A DNA stretch of 46,547 nucleotides from an uncultured Dorea sp. (GTDB taxonomy: Bacteria > Bacillota > Clostridia > Lachnospirales > Lachnospiraceae). Position numbers and translations under genes: made by a program. Under the pieces are notes generated by a model that was not told the DNA's origin, searched no databases, and was given only the letters and a program-made list of their open reading frames with translations. Numbering within the stretch: position 1 is the stretch's first letter; each line of letters begins with the position of its first letter. Below, piece by piece: positions 18,046 through 25,596 of this stretch. Location: contig CAPEBR010000028.1 in assembly GCA_948602995.1 (NCBI GenBank), positions 1 through 46,547 of the forward strand, written 5' to 3'.

Positions 18046-19641
18046 CTACCAGCCCATAACATCAATTGCGGATTTTTCAATTTCAAGCCCTGCTTTATAC
18101 CGTTCCATGAAAGTCCTGAAACCTTCTACATCTTTTTCATCAGGCATGATAGTTTCTCCGGACAGCTCTTTAAAAATCCGGTTATCCAGATAGTCCTCCA
18201 GCCGTTCCCCTGGTTTTTTGTCTGCCAGATATGCTGCCAGCAGTGCGATTCCCCAGGCGCCGCCCTCGCTTGCCGTATCCATCACGGTGACCGGAGCGCC
18301 GACTGCCGCCGCCAGGTATTTCTGCCCAACTCCTTTTGTCTTGAAAAATCCGCCGTGCCCCATGATACGCTCTACTTTAACCTTTTCATCCTCCATCAGA
18401 ATATCCAGTCCCAGCTTCACCGCGCCCAGCGATGTATACAGGTGGACTCTCATGAAGTTTGCAAGGTTAAATCTACTTTCCGCAGTGCGCAGGAATGCAA
18501 GGCGTCCTTCATTCAGCATCGTAATATTTTCCCCGGAATAATAACCATAGGCCAGAAGGCCTCCGCAGTCCGCATCTCCCTTTAGAGACTCTGTATACAG
18601 CTTTCCAAACAGTTCTCCTGTATCTGTCTTTATTCCCATCAGCCCCGCGAATTCTCCAAATATTCCTACCCAGGCATTTAAATCTGAAGTCCCGTTATTT
18701 GCATGGGACATGGCACAGGGGAATCCGGTCGGCGTTGTAACCATATCAATTTCCCGGTATACTCTGCCAAGCTGCTTTTCCAGTACAATCATTGCAAATG
18801 TACTTGTGCCTGCTGAAACATTTCCCGTGCGGGGCGCGACAGAATTAGTTGCCGTCATGCCGGTTCCGGCGTCCCCTTCCGGAGGACAAAGAGGAATACC
18901 TGCTTTTAAGCTGCCTGTTTCGTCCAGGAATGCTGCACCCTCCTCTGTCAGCACACCGGCTTTTTCGCCGGCGGTAAGAACCTTTGGGAAGATATCCCTG
19001 ATCTTCCAGGAATATCCATAAGGCTCCGTGAGTTTATTAAATTTATCAATCATGGATGCATCATAGTCGCAGGCCTCAGAGTCGATTGGAAACATTCCCG
19101 ATGCATCGCCGATACCGATCACTTTCTCCCCGGTCAGCTTCCAGTGGATATAAGCGCTCAGCGTGCCGACATAATCTAGATTCTCCACATGCTTCTCTTT
19201 GTCCAGAATCCTCTGATAAAGGTGGGCCACGCTCCAGCGGAGCGGTATATTAAAATCAAATAATTCTGTCAGTTCATCTGCCGCCTGCTGGGTATTTGTA
19301 TTTCTCCATGTCTGGAACGGAGCAATCTGGTTTCCATCTTTATCCAGTGCCATATAGCCATGCATCATAGCGCTGACTCCGATAGCTCCGGCTGTATCAA
19401 GAACAACTCCATATTTTTCTTTTACAACATCCCTTAAAGAGCTGTAGCAGCTTCTCACCCCTGTATGTATATCTTCCAGACTATACGTCCAGATATTGTC
19501 AATAAAAGAATTTTCCCAGTCGTGGATGCCGACTGCGAGGACCTGTCCCTGGAAATCAATGAGTACCGCTTTGATTCTGGTCGAGCCAAGTTCAATTCCA
19601 AGGGCCGTCTTACCATTTATGATTGCTTCTCTTTTCTCCAT
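18046..19641 (-). CDS. FGGY-family carbohydrate kinase (xylulokinase/ribulokinase-like)
   Basis: 531 residues from ATG 19641 (GAGGAAAGC upstream); the in-frame ATG at 19674 lacks a good site. N-terminal ATPase fold LGIELGSTRIKAVLIDFQG (phosphate 1 motif), then AIGVSAMMHGYMALD, the substrate-side WRNTNTQQAADELTELF and GDASGMFPID. The second FGGY domain has SAGTSTFAMIVL and IMGHGGFFKTKGVGQKYLA, and AVGAPVTVMDTASEGGAWGIA (adenosine site). It phosphorylates a ketose or polyol inside the cell with ATP. With two dehydrogenases in the operon, a ketopentose or ketohexose made by polyol oxidation is a plausible substrate. Second gene of the operon, 52 bases after the SDR. Confidence 0.88.
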   Translation of the reverse strand: MEKREAIINGKTALGIELGSTRIKAVLIDFQGQVLAVGIHDWENSFIDNIWTYSLEDIHTGVRSCYSSLRDVVKEKYGVVLDTAGAIGVSAMMHGYMALDKDGNQIAPFQTWRNTNTQQAADELTELFDFNIPLRWSVAHLYQRILDKEKHVENLDYVGTLSAYIHWKLTGEKVIGIGDASGMFPIDSEACDYDASMIDKFNKLTEPYGYSWKIRDIFPKVLTAGEKAGVLTEEGAAFLDETGSLKAGIPLCPPEGDAGTGMTATNSVAPRTGNVSAGTSTFAMIVLEKQLGRVYREIDMVTTPTGFPCAMSHANNGTSDLNAWVGIFGEFAGLMGIKTDTGELFGKLYTESLKGDADCGGLLAYGYYSGENITMLNEGRLAFLRTAESRFNLANFMRVHLYTSLGAVKLGLDILMEDEKVKVERIMGHGGFFKTKGVGQKYLAAAVGAPVTVMDTASEGGAWGIALLAAYLADKKPGERLEDYLDNRIFKELSGETIMPDEKDVEGFRTFMERYKAGLEIEKSAIDVMGW

Positions 19642-19693
19642 GCTTTCCTCACTTTCCGGATTACTCCGTTGCAATAACTTTTCCGGTCTTCAT

Positions 19694-20470
19694 CTAGAAG
19701 CAGGTAAATGCTCCGTCTATGATAAAATCTGCTCCTGTTGTAAAGGAACTTGTGTCTCCTGCCAGATATACGCAGATTGATTCCAGTTCCTCCGGTTTTC
19801 CCATTCTTCCAAGGGGCGCCATCTGGTTCCATTTTTCGATGAGTGGAATCAGTGTCGGAGAATTAAGTGTCAGCTCTGTTCCGATATATCCGGGGCTTAT
19901 GCTGTTCACACGTACACCTCTCTTTGCCCACTCAATAGCAAGGGATTTTGTCAGCTGGATAACACCTGCTTTCGAAGCATTGTATGCGCACTGCGGCTGA
20001 GGTACGTTGACAATATGTGCAGACATAGAAGCCGTATTGATGATCGAACCGCCGCCATGCTCCAGCATGTATTTTCCTGCCGCTATATCAGTCAGAAAGA
20101 TTCCGTTCAGATTGATATTGATTACCTTGCTCCACTGTGCATAGGTCATTTCCTCGGCTGGTGCGTTGATACAGATTCCGGCATTATTGTGGCAGAAATC
20201 CAGCCCGCCCAGTTCACTGACCACCTGCTCTACCATGGCATCTACCTGCTCCGGATCCGTGCAGTCTGTCTTGATGGCAATAACCTTTCTGCCAGTTTTT
20301 TCCGCCAGCTCTGAGGCAGTTTTTTGGGCTTCTGCAAAATCTAGATCTACAATCGCCACATCTGCTCCTGCCTCTGCAAATGCAGTAGCTGTACTTTTAC
20401 CGATTCCTCTTGCCGCTCCTGTTACAAATCCTTTTTTTCCGTCCAGTCTCATTTTTTCAATAATTCCCAT
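19694..20470 (-). CDS. Short-chain dehydrogenase/reductase, sugar/polyol type
   Basis: 258 residues, classical SDR. Cofactor motif TGAARGIG (17-24), second strand ending VAIVDLD (Asp, favouring NAD), NNAGI near residue 93, and catalytic Ser, Tyr and Lys in NTASMSAH and AYNASKAG. The conserved C-terminal SPGYIGTELT, MAPLGRMGKPEELESICVYL and GADFIIDGAFTCF resemble arabinitol and sorbose dehydrogenases. It interconverts a polyol and a ketose. AAGGAG upstream of ATG. It is the first gene of the minus-strand operon, behind a recognisable promoter at 20526-20554. Confidence 0.9.
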   Translation of the reverse strand: MGIIEKMRLDGKKGFVTGAARGIGKSTATAFAEAGADVAIVDLDFAEAQKTASELAEKTGRKVIAIKTDCTDPEQVDAMVEQVVSELGGLDFCHNNAGICINAPAEEMTYAQWSKVININLNGIFLTDIAAGKYMLEHGGGSIINTASMSAHIVNVPQPQCAYNASKAGVIQLTKSLAIEWAKRGVRVNSISPGYIGTELTLNSPTLIPLIEKWNQMAPLGRMGKPEELESICVYLAGDTSSFTTGADFIIDGAFTCF

Positions 20471-20525
20471 GATTTTCTCCTTTTTTAATATTATTTTGTA
20501 AAATGATTTATCAAATTATAATTAC

Positions 20526-20554
20526 ATAATATTACCATTCGAATCATAAGTCAA
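20526..20554 (-). promoter_or_regulatory. Promoter of the polyol/sugar operon
   Basis: On the minus strand, -35 TTGACT (20554-20549), a 17-base spacer and -10 TATTAT (20531-20526). The leader to the ATG at 20470 is about 50 bases. This is the only good match to a sigma-A promoter in front of the operon. Confidence 0.7.
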
Positions 20555-20840
20555 CCTGTAAAAATTCACAAGGTTTTTATTAAAAAATTGTACAAAACGC
20601 ACTATTACTTTTTTTGCTACTCTTTATTTTATACTTTATTAAATACATTTATTATGTTGTTAATTATATTCATATTAACACAGTATGTCAATGAAAATCT
20701 GATAAGCTTTTTCCTTTTCGTCAGTATTATCAAAATTTACATGTTACTTTTGTACAAAACGCACAGTAACATTTACACAAATACGTGCTATAATACATTC
20801 TTGATAAATCATTTTCGCAATATTATTTTTTAAATTATTT
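20555..20840. promoter_or_regulatory. AT-rich divergent control region with a 15-bp direct repeat
   Basis: No gene is supported. The 15-mer TTGTACAAAACGCAC occurs at 20588-20602 and again at 20750-20764, each followed by a similar TATTAC or AGTAAC. The inner TTGTACAA is itself palindromic. Two identical sites 162 bp apart between a ROK regulator and the operon it faces suit a repressor acting with or without looping. Confidence 0.5.
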
Positions 20841-20973
20841 GTTACTATTCACTCCGTTCACAGTAACATTCGCAAATCCATTTAAAATTCGCTTCGCGAA
20901 TGGGATTTGCTCACACCTGAATCATTTTCTTACGGACTTTGCAGTAAATACAAAGTCCTGTGTGAACAGTAAC
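20841..20973. repeat. 133-bp element with terminal inverted repeats and two internal hairpins
   Basis: The ends GTTACTATTCAC (20841-20852) and GTGAACAGTAAC (20962-20973) match as inverted repeats at 11 of 12 positions. Inside are two separate hairpins: GCAAATCC/GGATTTGC (20872-20910), enclosing ATTCGC/GCGAAT (20887-20901), and GGACTTTG/CAAAGTCC (20934-20958). It has no coding capacity. It sits 28 bp upstream of the ROK start, so it either forms its 5' leader or is a MITE-like insertion. Confidence 0.7.
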
Positions 20974-21001
20974 AATTATTTTACAAATTAAGGAATGAAA
21001 C

Positions 21002-22129
21002 ATGGAAAAAAGCATAACCCCTAATCAGATTAAGCAAAATAACCGCAGCCTGATCTATCATTATATTTATAAGAATAGAAATGTCTCCCAGCAGGATATT
21101 TCCTACGACCTCCATTTAAGCCGTCCTACTGTCACGTCAAACCTGGCCTCCATGGAAAAAGAAGGCCTTATTGCAAAAAGCGGTCTCATCAATACGGAAT
21201 TTGTAGGGAGGAAGGCATCTGCCTATTCCATCATTGCTGATTACCGCGTCAGTATCGGCGTGGAAATTGTGAAAAAAGAAGTGAAAATAATTGCGGTGGA
21301 TCTATATGGTAAAAAGATCGGCCGCACAACATGTGATCTTACTTATGAATACAAAGAATCATATTTTAAAACTGTCTGTGATAAAATTCTCGAATTTAAA
21401 AATGCATTTGATATAACGGATGAACAGCTCCTCGGTATTGGATTTGCCATGCAGGGGCTTGTCTCACCGGATGCAAGGAGCATGCTGTATGGCAGGATAT
21501 TAGACTGTACAGGACTTTCTATCAGGGAGTTTACCAGGTATCTTCCCTATCCCTGTTCATTTATCCACGATGCATACTGCGCGGCTTTTTCTGAAATCTG
21601 GGTATCACCGGGACTTACAGACGCCTTCTATGTCTCTTTAAGCAGACATCTCGGCGCTGCCATCATATCCAGAGGAGAGATCCTGGTCGGAAAGCACGGC
21701 CACAGTTCTACCATAGAACATATCCAGATAGAACCAAAAGGAGGCGCACTCTGTTACTGCGGCAAATATGGATGTCTGGAAACGCTTTGCTCTTTAAACG
21801 TGCTTCTCAGGGAGGGGGAAACCCTGGACAGCTTTTTTGAGAAAGTCCGTAAAAAAGAGCCTTCTTTTTCAAACCGCTGGAATATATTTCTCAAAAATCT
21901 GGCCAGGGCCATCAATCTGCTCCATCTGATCTACGACACAGACTTTATACTGGGAGGACATTTGGCGCCCTATCTGTGTGAAGAGGATCTTTCCTTCCTG
22001 CATGAACAGATTGCAGAGCTGACGCCTTTTACTGAAGCGCAGGATTTTCTTATGCTCAGCAAGATGCCCCGGCATAATATCTCTATCGGTGCCGCTCTGA
22101 CGTATATCCGGGCATTCTTAAACGAGTAA
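21002..22129 (+). CDS. ROK-family transcriptional regulator, divergent from the polyol operon
   Basis: 375 residues. Winged helix-turn-helix at about 10-70 (NNRSLIYHYIYKNRNVSQQD, then RPTVTSNLASMEKEGLIAK), then the ROK domain with GIGFAMQGLVSPDA, FIHDAYCAAFSEIW and the zinc motif CYCGKYGCLETLCS. The first ROK protein in the window has the same architecture, so they are paralogues. Divergence from the transporter/dehydrogenase operon across a 531-bp region with repeated sites makes it the likely local repressor of that operon. Ligand unknown, expected to be the sugar or its phosphate. AAGGA lies upstream of the ATG. Confidence 0.9.
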   Translation: MEKSITPNQIKQNNRSLIYHYIYKNRNVSQQDISYDLHLSRPTVTSNLASMEKEGLIAKSGLINTEFVGRKASAYSIIADYRVSIGVEIVKKEVKIIAVDLYGKKIGRTTCDLTYEYKESYFKTVCDKILEFKNAFDITDEQLLGIGFAMQGLVSPDARSMLYGRILDCTGLSIREFTRYLPYPCSFIHDAYCAAFSEIWVSPGLTDAFYVSLSRHLGAAIISRGEILVGKHGHSSTIEHIQIEPKGGALCYCGKYGCLETLCSLNVLLREGETLDSFFEKVRKKEPSFSNRWNIFLKNLARAINLLHLIYDTDFILGGHLAPYLCEEDLSFLHEQIAELTPFTEAQDFLMLSKMPRHNISIGAALTYIRAFLNE

Positions 22130-22190
22130 AGCAAAAAAAGCTGAATGAGTACATGATTTTAGAGTGCTATCATAATGGAGGAAGGTGAGA

Positions 22191-23774
22191 ATGTTGAATA
22201 AAACCTTTAATATAATTGGCAGCTGTTTTCCGGAAGAAAATTATATGATAAATATGGAGAGCCGTTTAAATGAGATTGAAAAATTAGTAGATGAAAGGAA
22301 ATATTTTACCATAAACCGGGCAAGGCAGTATGGAAAGACCACCCTGCTGAATCTCATGGTAAAATACCTTTCTTCGAAATATACGGTATTTTCTATCAGC
22401 TTTGAGGGACTGGGCGACTCTGCTTTTGAAAGGGAATCTTCCTTTTGCGGCATGATTTGTAAGTTGTTATATGACGCAATACGTTATGATGAAGTTCCGG
22501 CGCTGGAAGCTCCGTTAAAAAATATTATATATGAAGCGGTCCAAAGTAACAGGATAGAAGATTTATTTGGCCTTTCTGCCATGGTATCTGATTTATGCAG
22601 CACGGCAAAGCGTCCTGTAGTACTGATGATTGATGAGGTTGACCAGGCAGGCGGACATAAGGTGTTTCTGGATTTTCTGGGCATGCTTAGAAGTAAATAT
22701 TTAAAAAGAACGACTCGTCCGGCTTTCCAGTCCGTTATACTTGCCGGAGTATATGATATTAAGAATCTAAAACAACGGATCCGAAAGGATGAAGAGCACC
22801 AATATAACAGTCCGTGGAACATTGCGGCGGACTTTTGTGTGGATATGAGCTTTACTGCGGCGGATATTGCCGGAATGCTGCGGGATTATGTAGCAGACAG
22901 AGAGGTGGAAGTGGATATTCACAGAATCGCAGCCGAAATATATGGATACACTTCGGGTTATCCGTACCTGGTATCTAAAATATGCAAGCTGATTGATGAA
23001 GCGAAAGCCAGCCAGCCGGCATCCGGCAGCTGGAGCAAAGAGGACGTTGCTGAGGCAGTTAAGGTACTCTTGAAGGAGCCGGGCACATTGTTTGACGATA
23101 TGCGGAAAAAGATTACGGACTACCCGGAATTAAGGAAGATGATCTATGCAATTCTTTTCAGAGGGGAGGCATATCCATACAATCCGGATAATTCTGCAAT
23201 GGACATTGGCTCAATGTTCGGCTTTATAACCGAAAGGGATGGACAGGCGGTGATTGCGAACCGTATCTTTGAAACAAGGCTTTATAACCTTTTCCTGTCA
23301 GAGGAGATGACGAAAAGCATCACATATCAGACTGGTGAACTGGAAAAGAACCAGTTTATAACAAATGGAGCATTGGACATGGGGCTTGTGCTGAAAAAAT
23401 TTATGCAGCATTTCCACGATATTTATGGAGACAGTACGGTAAAATTTGTAGAAGAAAATGGACGGCGTATTTTTCTCCTCTATTTGAAGCCAATCATTAA
23501 TGGCGTTGGAAATTATTATATCGAAGCCCAGACAAGAGATCAGACAAGAACAGATATTATCGTGGATTTTCTTGGAAAGCAATTTGTGATAGAAGTTAAG
23601 ATATGGCGTGGGGATGCATATAACAGAAGAGGAGAGAAACAGCTGGCAGAGTACTTGGATTATTATCATCTGGACTACGGATATTTATTAAGCTTTAATT
23701 TTCATAAGAATAAAAAGGCTGGGATCAAGACGATTGCAATAGAAGACCGGACAATTTTGGAAGTGGTTGTATAA
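22191..23774 (+). CDS. AAA-like ATPase with C-terminal PD-(D/E)XK nuclease domain, copy A
   Basis: 527 residues from ATG 22191 (GGAGG eight bases upstream; GTG 22185 lies inside that spacing). N-terminal AAA_35-like domain: FTINRARQYGKTTLLNLMV is the P-loop, with G-K-T kept but the first Gly replaced, and PVVLMIDEVDQ is Walker B; FQSVILAGVYDIKNLK and SPWNIAADF follow, then a winged-helix-like middle. The C-terminal nuclease core is IEAQTRDQTRTDIIVDF and FVIEVKIWRGDAYN (D...ExK), ending LLSFNF and EVVV. The architecture is closely shared with 25597-27177. Function is not established; the fold implies an ATP-regulated DNA-cleaving or DNA-binding protein. It is followed, in frame and without a gap, by the tail of a DUF2089 gene, which suggests insertion into that gene. 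Confidence 0.85.
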   Translation: MLNKTFNIIGSCFPEENYMINMESRLNEIEKLVDERKYFTINRARQYGKTTLLNLMVKYLSSKYTVFSISFEGLGDSAFERESSFCGMICKLLYDAIRYDEVPALEAPLKNIIYEAVQSNRIEDLFGLSAMVSDLCSTAKRPVVLMIDEVDQAGGHKVFLDFLGMLRSKYLKRTTRPAFQSVILAGVYDIKNLKQRIRKDEEHQYNSPWNIAADFCVDMSFTAADIAGMLRDYVADREVEVDIHRIAAEIYGYTSGYPYLVSKICKLIDEAKASQPASGSWSKEDVAEAVKVLLKEPGTLFDDMRKKITDYPELRKMIYAILFRGEAYPYNPDNSAMDIGSMFGFITERDGQAVIANRIFETRLYNLFLSEEMTKSITYQTGELEKNQFITNGALDMGLVLKKFMQHFHDIYGDSTVKFVEENGRRIFLLYLKPIINGVGNYYIEAQTRDQTRTDIIVDFLGKQFVIEVKIWRGDAYNRRGEKQLAEYLDYYHLDYGYLLSFNFHKNKKAGIKTIAIEDRTILEVVV

Positions 23775-23921
23775 ACTGTAACCTATCCGACAGTTCGGGT
23801 TCGTTTAAATCGTTTGATTGAAAAGATTAAATTGACCGACACAGATATAGAAGACCCTTATATTGGATTGATTAAGAGAATGGTGATTTCCGAATACAAA
23901 AAACAAAAAGGAGACAGCTAA
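23775..23921 (+). pseudogene. 3' fragment of a DUF2089-like regulator gene
   Basis: Directly after the TAA of the AAA gene, the same frame continues open for 48 codons: TVTYPTVRVRLNRLIEKIKL, then DIEDPYIGLIKRM, ending EYKKQKGDS with TAA at 23919-23921. The S/TYPTVRxRLxxLIEKI block is the helix-turn-helix-like signature of DUF2089 proteins. The N-terminal zinc-ribbon part is missing and the segment before EYKK looks shortened. The stop overlaps the next start (TAAATG), so this was the upstream member of a translationally coupled pair. No start codon or ribosome binding site of its own is visible. Confidence 0.6.
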
Positions 23922-24335
23922 ATGAAATATTTATTATTGATTATCTTTATATTTGCAGTTGTAAAATTTCAGCTTTATTTATCTAAAAAGGAATGCTTTG
24001 CTTATGGCCTGATTTTACCTGCTCTTTCTTTTTCGATTGTGATGGGATGGCATCTTTTTCTGACCCCGGTGAACATTGAGATTTCTGATGATTTTACTAC
24101 AAACACAATTGTATCAGAAGACATAGAGGGTGAGACTGTACGAGAAGAATTGCAGCAGGAAACTCCAGACACAATCAAAATGAAAGCTGATACGGATCAT
24201 ATTCAGTCATCCTTTCTTTTTACTATTATAGGAGGTAATGTCGGCACTGTAATTTTGCTAATCATATATTGGATTCAGCGAAGAAAGAGGACTGTACACT
24301 CCGAGCTAAAGAAAATGCAATTAAGCGAGCTCTAA
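23922..24335 (+). CDS. Small membrane protein of unknown family
   Basis: 137 residues with three hydrophobic segments: 3-18 (YLLLIIFIFAVVKFQL), about 28-48 (YGLILPALSFSIVMGWHLFL) and about 97-116 (FLFTIIGGNVGTVILLIIYW). An acidic outside loop of about 50 residues lies between the second and third; the C-terminal tail (QRRKRTVHSELKKMQ) is basic. The ATG follows the DUF2089 fragment stop as TAAATG, with AAGGAG nine bases upstream. Once the cytoplasmic partner is broken, the role of this protein is uncertain. I recognise no family. Confidence 0.7.
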   Translation: MKYLLLIIFIFAVVKFQLYLSKKECFAYGLILPALSFSIVMGWHLFLTPVNIEISDDFTTNTIVSEDIEGETVREELQQETPDTIKMKADTDHIQSSFLFTIIGGNVGTVILLIIYWIQRRKRTVHSELKKMQLSEL

Positions 24336-24339
24336 TACG

Positions 24340-24398
24340 AATTTGGGACGGGGCATTTTTAAAAATGCCCCGTCCCAAATTGAAAATACCCTGTCCCC
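24340..24398. repeat. Palindromic repeat, copy 5 (variant) with adjacent degenerate half-copy
   Basis: Perfect 42-bp palindrome at 24340-24381 with half-site AATTTGGGACGGGGCATT plus TTT. It differs from the other copies by having three rather than four outer G residues on both arms, a matched change that keeps the symmetry. Immediately after, GAAAATACCCTGTCCCC (24382-24398) is a decayed right half. Located between convergent genes. Confidence 0.9.
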
Positions 24399-24401
24399 GG
24401 T

Positions 24402-24758
24402 TTATAGAAGTTCGTCTTTCTTTTCGAGAATTGCCTCGCATGCAGCGCATGCTGCACAGTCGCAGTATTTTGCGCCGGAGGCCTTAAGGTCGCGGCCATG
24501 GGCAGCTACATTTTTAGCTGTCTCTGCGCCGAATACCTGTGCTCCCATGTCGGACTCTGCAAATGCGATGAGGCCGTCGACTGGCATAATGTCTTCTTCC
24601 AGTTCTGCAATCAGGTTTTTTGTCTGCTCTGCCTCCTTTTCTGTTCCGACAGCATCCAGCCAGTTCTGGGCTGCTTCTTTTGCTTCTGCGCAGCAGGAAG
24701 ATGCCTTAAGCAGTTCGTTTACTTTTTCAGTTACAAAATCCTTTACATTCTGGTTCAT
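24402..24758 (-). CDS. Small cysteine-containing protein, function unknown
   Basis: 118 residues, mostly helical and acidic. It has a CC pair in ASSCCAEAKEAAQNWLDAVG, the central block EEDIMPVDGLIAFAESDMGA, and a C-terminal cluster KYCDCAACAACEAILEKK with four Cys in a C-x-C-x2-C-x2-C spacing, suited to metal or redox chemistry. I recall near-identical short proteins in Lachnospiraceae carried under unreliable chaperone names; I do not adopt that function. Its ATG overlaps the TGA of the MarR gene (ATGA), so it is translated with MarR and is probably the regulated output of that pair. Confidence 0.75.
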   Translation of the reverse strand: MNQNVKDFVTEKVNELLKASSCCAEAKEAAQNWLDAVGTEKEAEQTKNLIAELEEDIMPVDGLIAFAESDMGAQVFGAETAKNVAAHGRDLKASGAKYCDCAACAACEAILEKKDELL

Positions 24759-25207
24759 TGTGTGTCTCCTTTCGATTTTAACATTTTTTTCAGATTATCA
24801 TGAATTCTCCCGAGCAGCATTTCGCATTGCCGGATCTCTTCTTTCGAAAAGCCCGCGTAAAAGATTTCTGTCATTTGGCGGGATATCTCTGTGTAATCCT
24901 GTTCCAGTTTTTTTGCTGTGTCTGTCAGTGTAAGGAGCGTCTTTCTGCGGTCATGTTCATCCGGGATTCTGCGGACGAGCCTTAAGCTTTCCATCCGGTC
25001 AATCATGCTGGTGAGTGTGGTTGCGGCAAGCCCGGTTCTGTCAGACAGTTCCCGCAGTGAGATGCGTTCCTCCTGCCAGAGGACGTAAAGAATCCGCCCC
25101 TGTGCGCCGTTGAATGCATCAACATTTCTTTGGGACAGGATGCGCCCGAAGATCCGGTCACTGAGACGTTTGATTTGTGAAATGGTATTTCCGCCCTGGA
25201 TTGTCAT
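24755..25207 (-). CDS. MarR-family transcriptional regulator
   Basis: 150 residues. Winged helix-turn-helix near residues 40-100: GRILYVLWQEERISLRELSD, TGLAATTLTSMIDRMESLRL and VRRIPDEHDRRKTLLTLTD (the wing with the D-x-R-D/H-x-R motif). Helices at both ends serve for dimerisation. MarR proteins repress their own operon and respond to phenolics, oxidants or other ligands. AGGAGG upstream of the ATG at 25207 lies inside a 13-bp inverted repeat, which fits autoregulation. It overlaps the downstream Cys-rich gene by four bases. Confidence 0.92.
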   Translation of the reverse strand: MTIQGGNTISQIKRLSDRIFGRILSQRNVDAFNGAQGRILYVLWQEERISLRELSDRTGLAATTLTSMIDRMESLRLVRRIPDEHDRRKTLLTLTDTAKKLEQDYTEISRQMTEIFYAGFSKEEIRQCEMLLGRIHDNLKKMLKSKGDTQ

Positions 25208-25213
25208 GATAAA

Positions 25214-25248
25214 TTCCTCCTGTATAAGAATATACTATATAGGAGGAA
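25214..25248. promoter_or_regulatory. Inverted repeat over the MarR ribosome binding site, probable operator
   Basis: TTCCTCCTGTATA (25214-25226) and TATATAGGAGGAA (25236-25248) are inverted repeats at 12 of 13 positions, centred on 25231. On the minus strand the downstream arm contains the AGGAGG used by the MarR gene. A dimeric regulator binding here would block the leader or start region. Confidence 0.55.
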
Positions 25249-25596
25249 AATTGTAAAGATGGTTTTTATGAATTTGCATAAAATCTAGATTTTTGATTGC
25301 AACCGTACAGATGGAAAGTTTTTTGAGGGAAATTACATGTATTTCCATCTAATAAGTATGCAATAAATAGCGAACCTGGTACAGTTTGATATCCTTGCCC
25401 TTTCATACTTTCGAACAGATGCGAATTGTGTTATCATATGGATACAGGAGTAACTGCTCAGAATGTATTGTAACTTAAGGAACTGCAGGAAAATAATTGG
25501 TACAGTACAGTTTCTAAGAATGAACAATAAGAACGGCAGGGTATAGGGAGTAGTTCAACGTCTTTGCAGGGGCGGAATTTCCGGGAGGTGGTTATA
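25249..25596. other. Intergenic region before AAA copy B
   Basis: No gene is supported. A 9-bp inverted repeat, AGATGGAAA (25309-25317) and TTTCCATCT (25342-25350), is present. I cannot assign a convincing promoter, though one must lie here for the downstream operon. GGGAGG at 25583-25588 is the ribosome binding site that selects the GTG start at 25597. Confidence 0.4.

Noticed and set aside
20588..20833. 81-codon open frame in the divergent control region
   Set aside because: Very AT-rich, low-complexity hydrophobic translation, no ribosome binding site, and it overlaps the repeated regulatory 15-mers.
23922..24335. Toxin or holin identity for the small membrane protein
   Set aside because: Three-helix topology alone is not evidence; coupling to a DUF2089 gene suggests a regulator/membrane pair instead.
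24402..24758. Chaperone (Hsp90-like) function of the Cys-rich small protein
   Set aside because: The length and sequence show no Hsp90 domain; such names in databases appear to be transferred errors.
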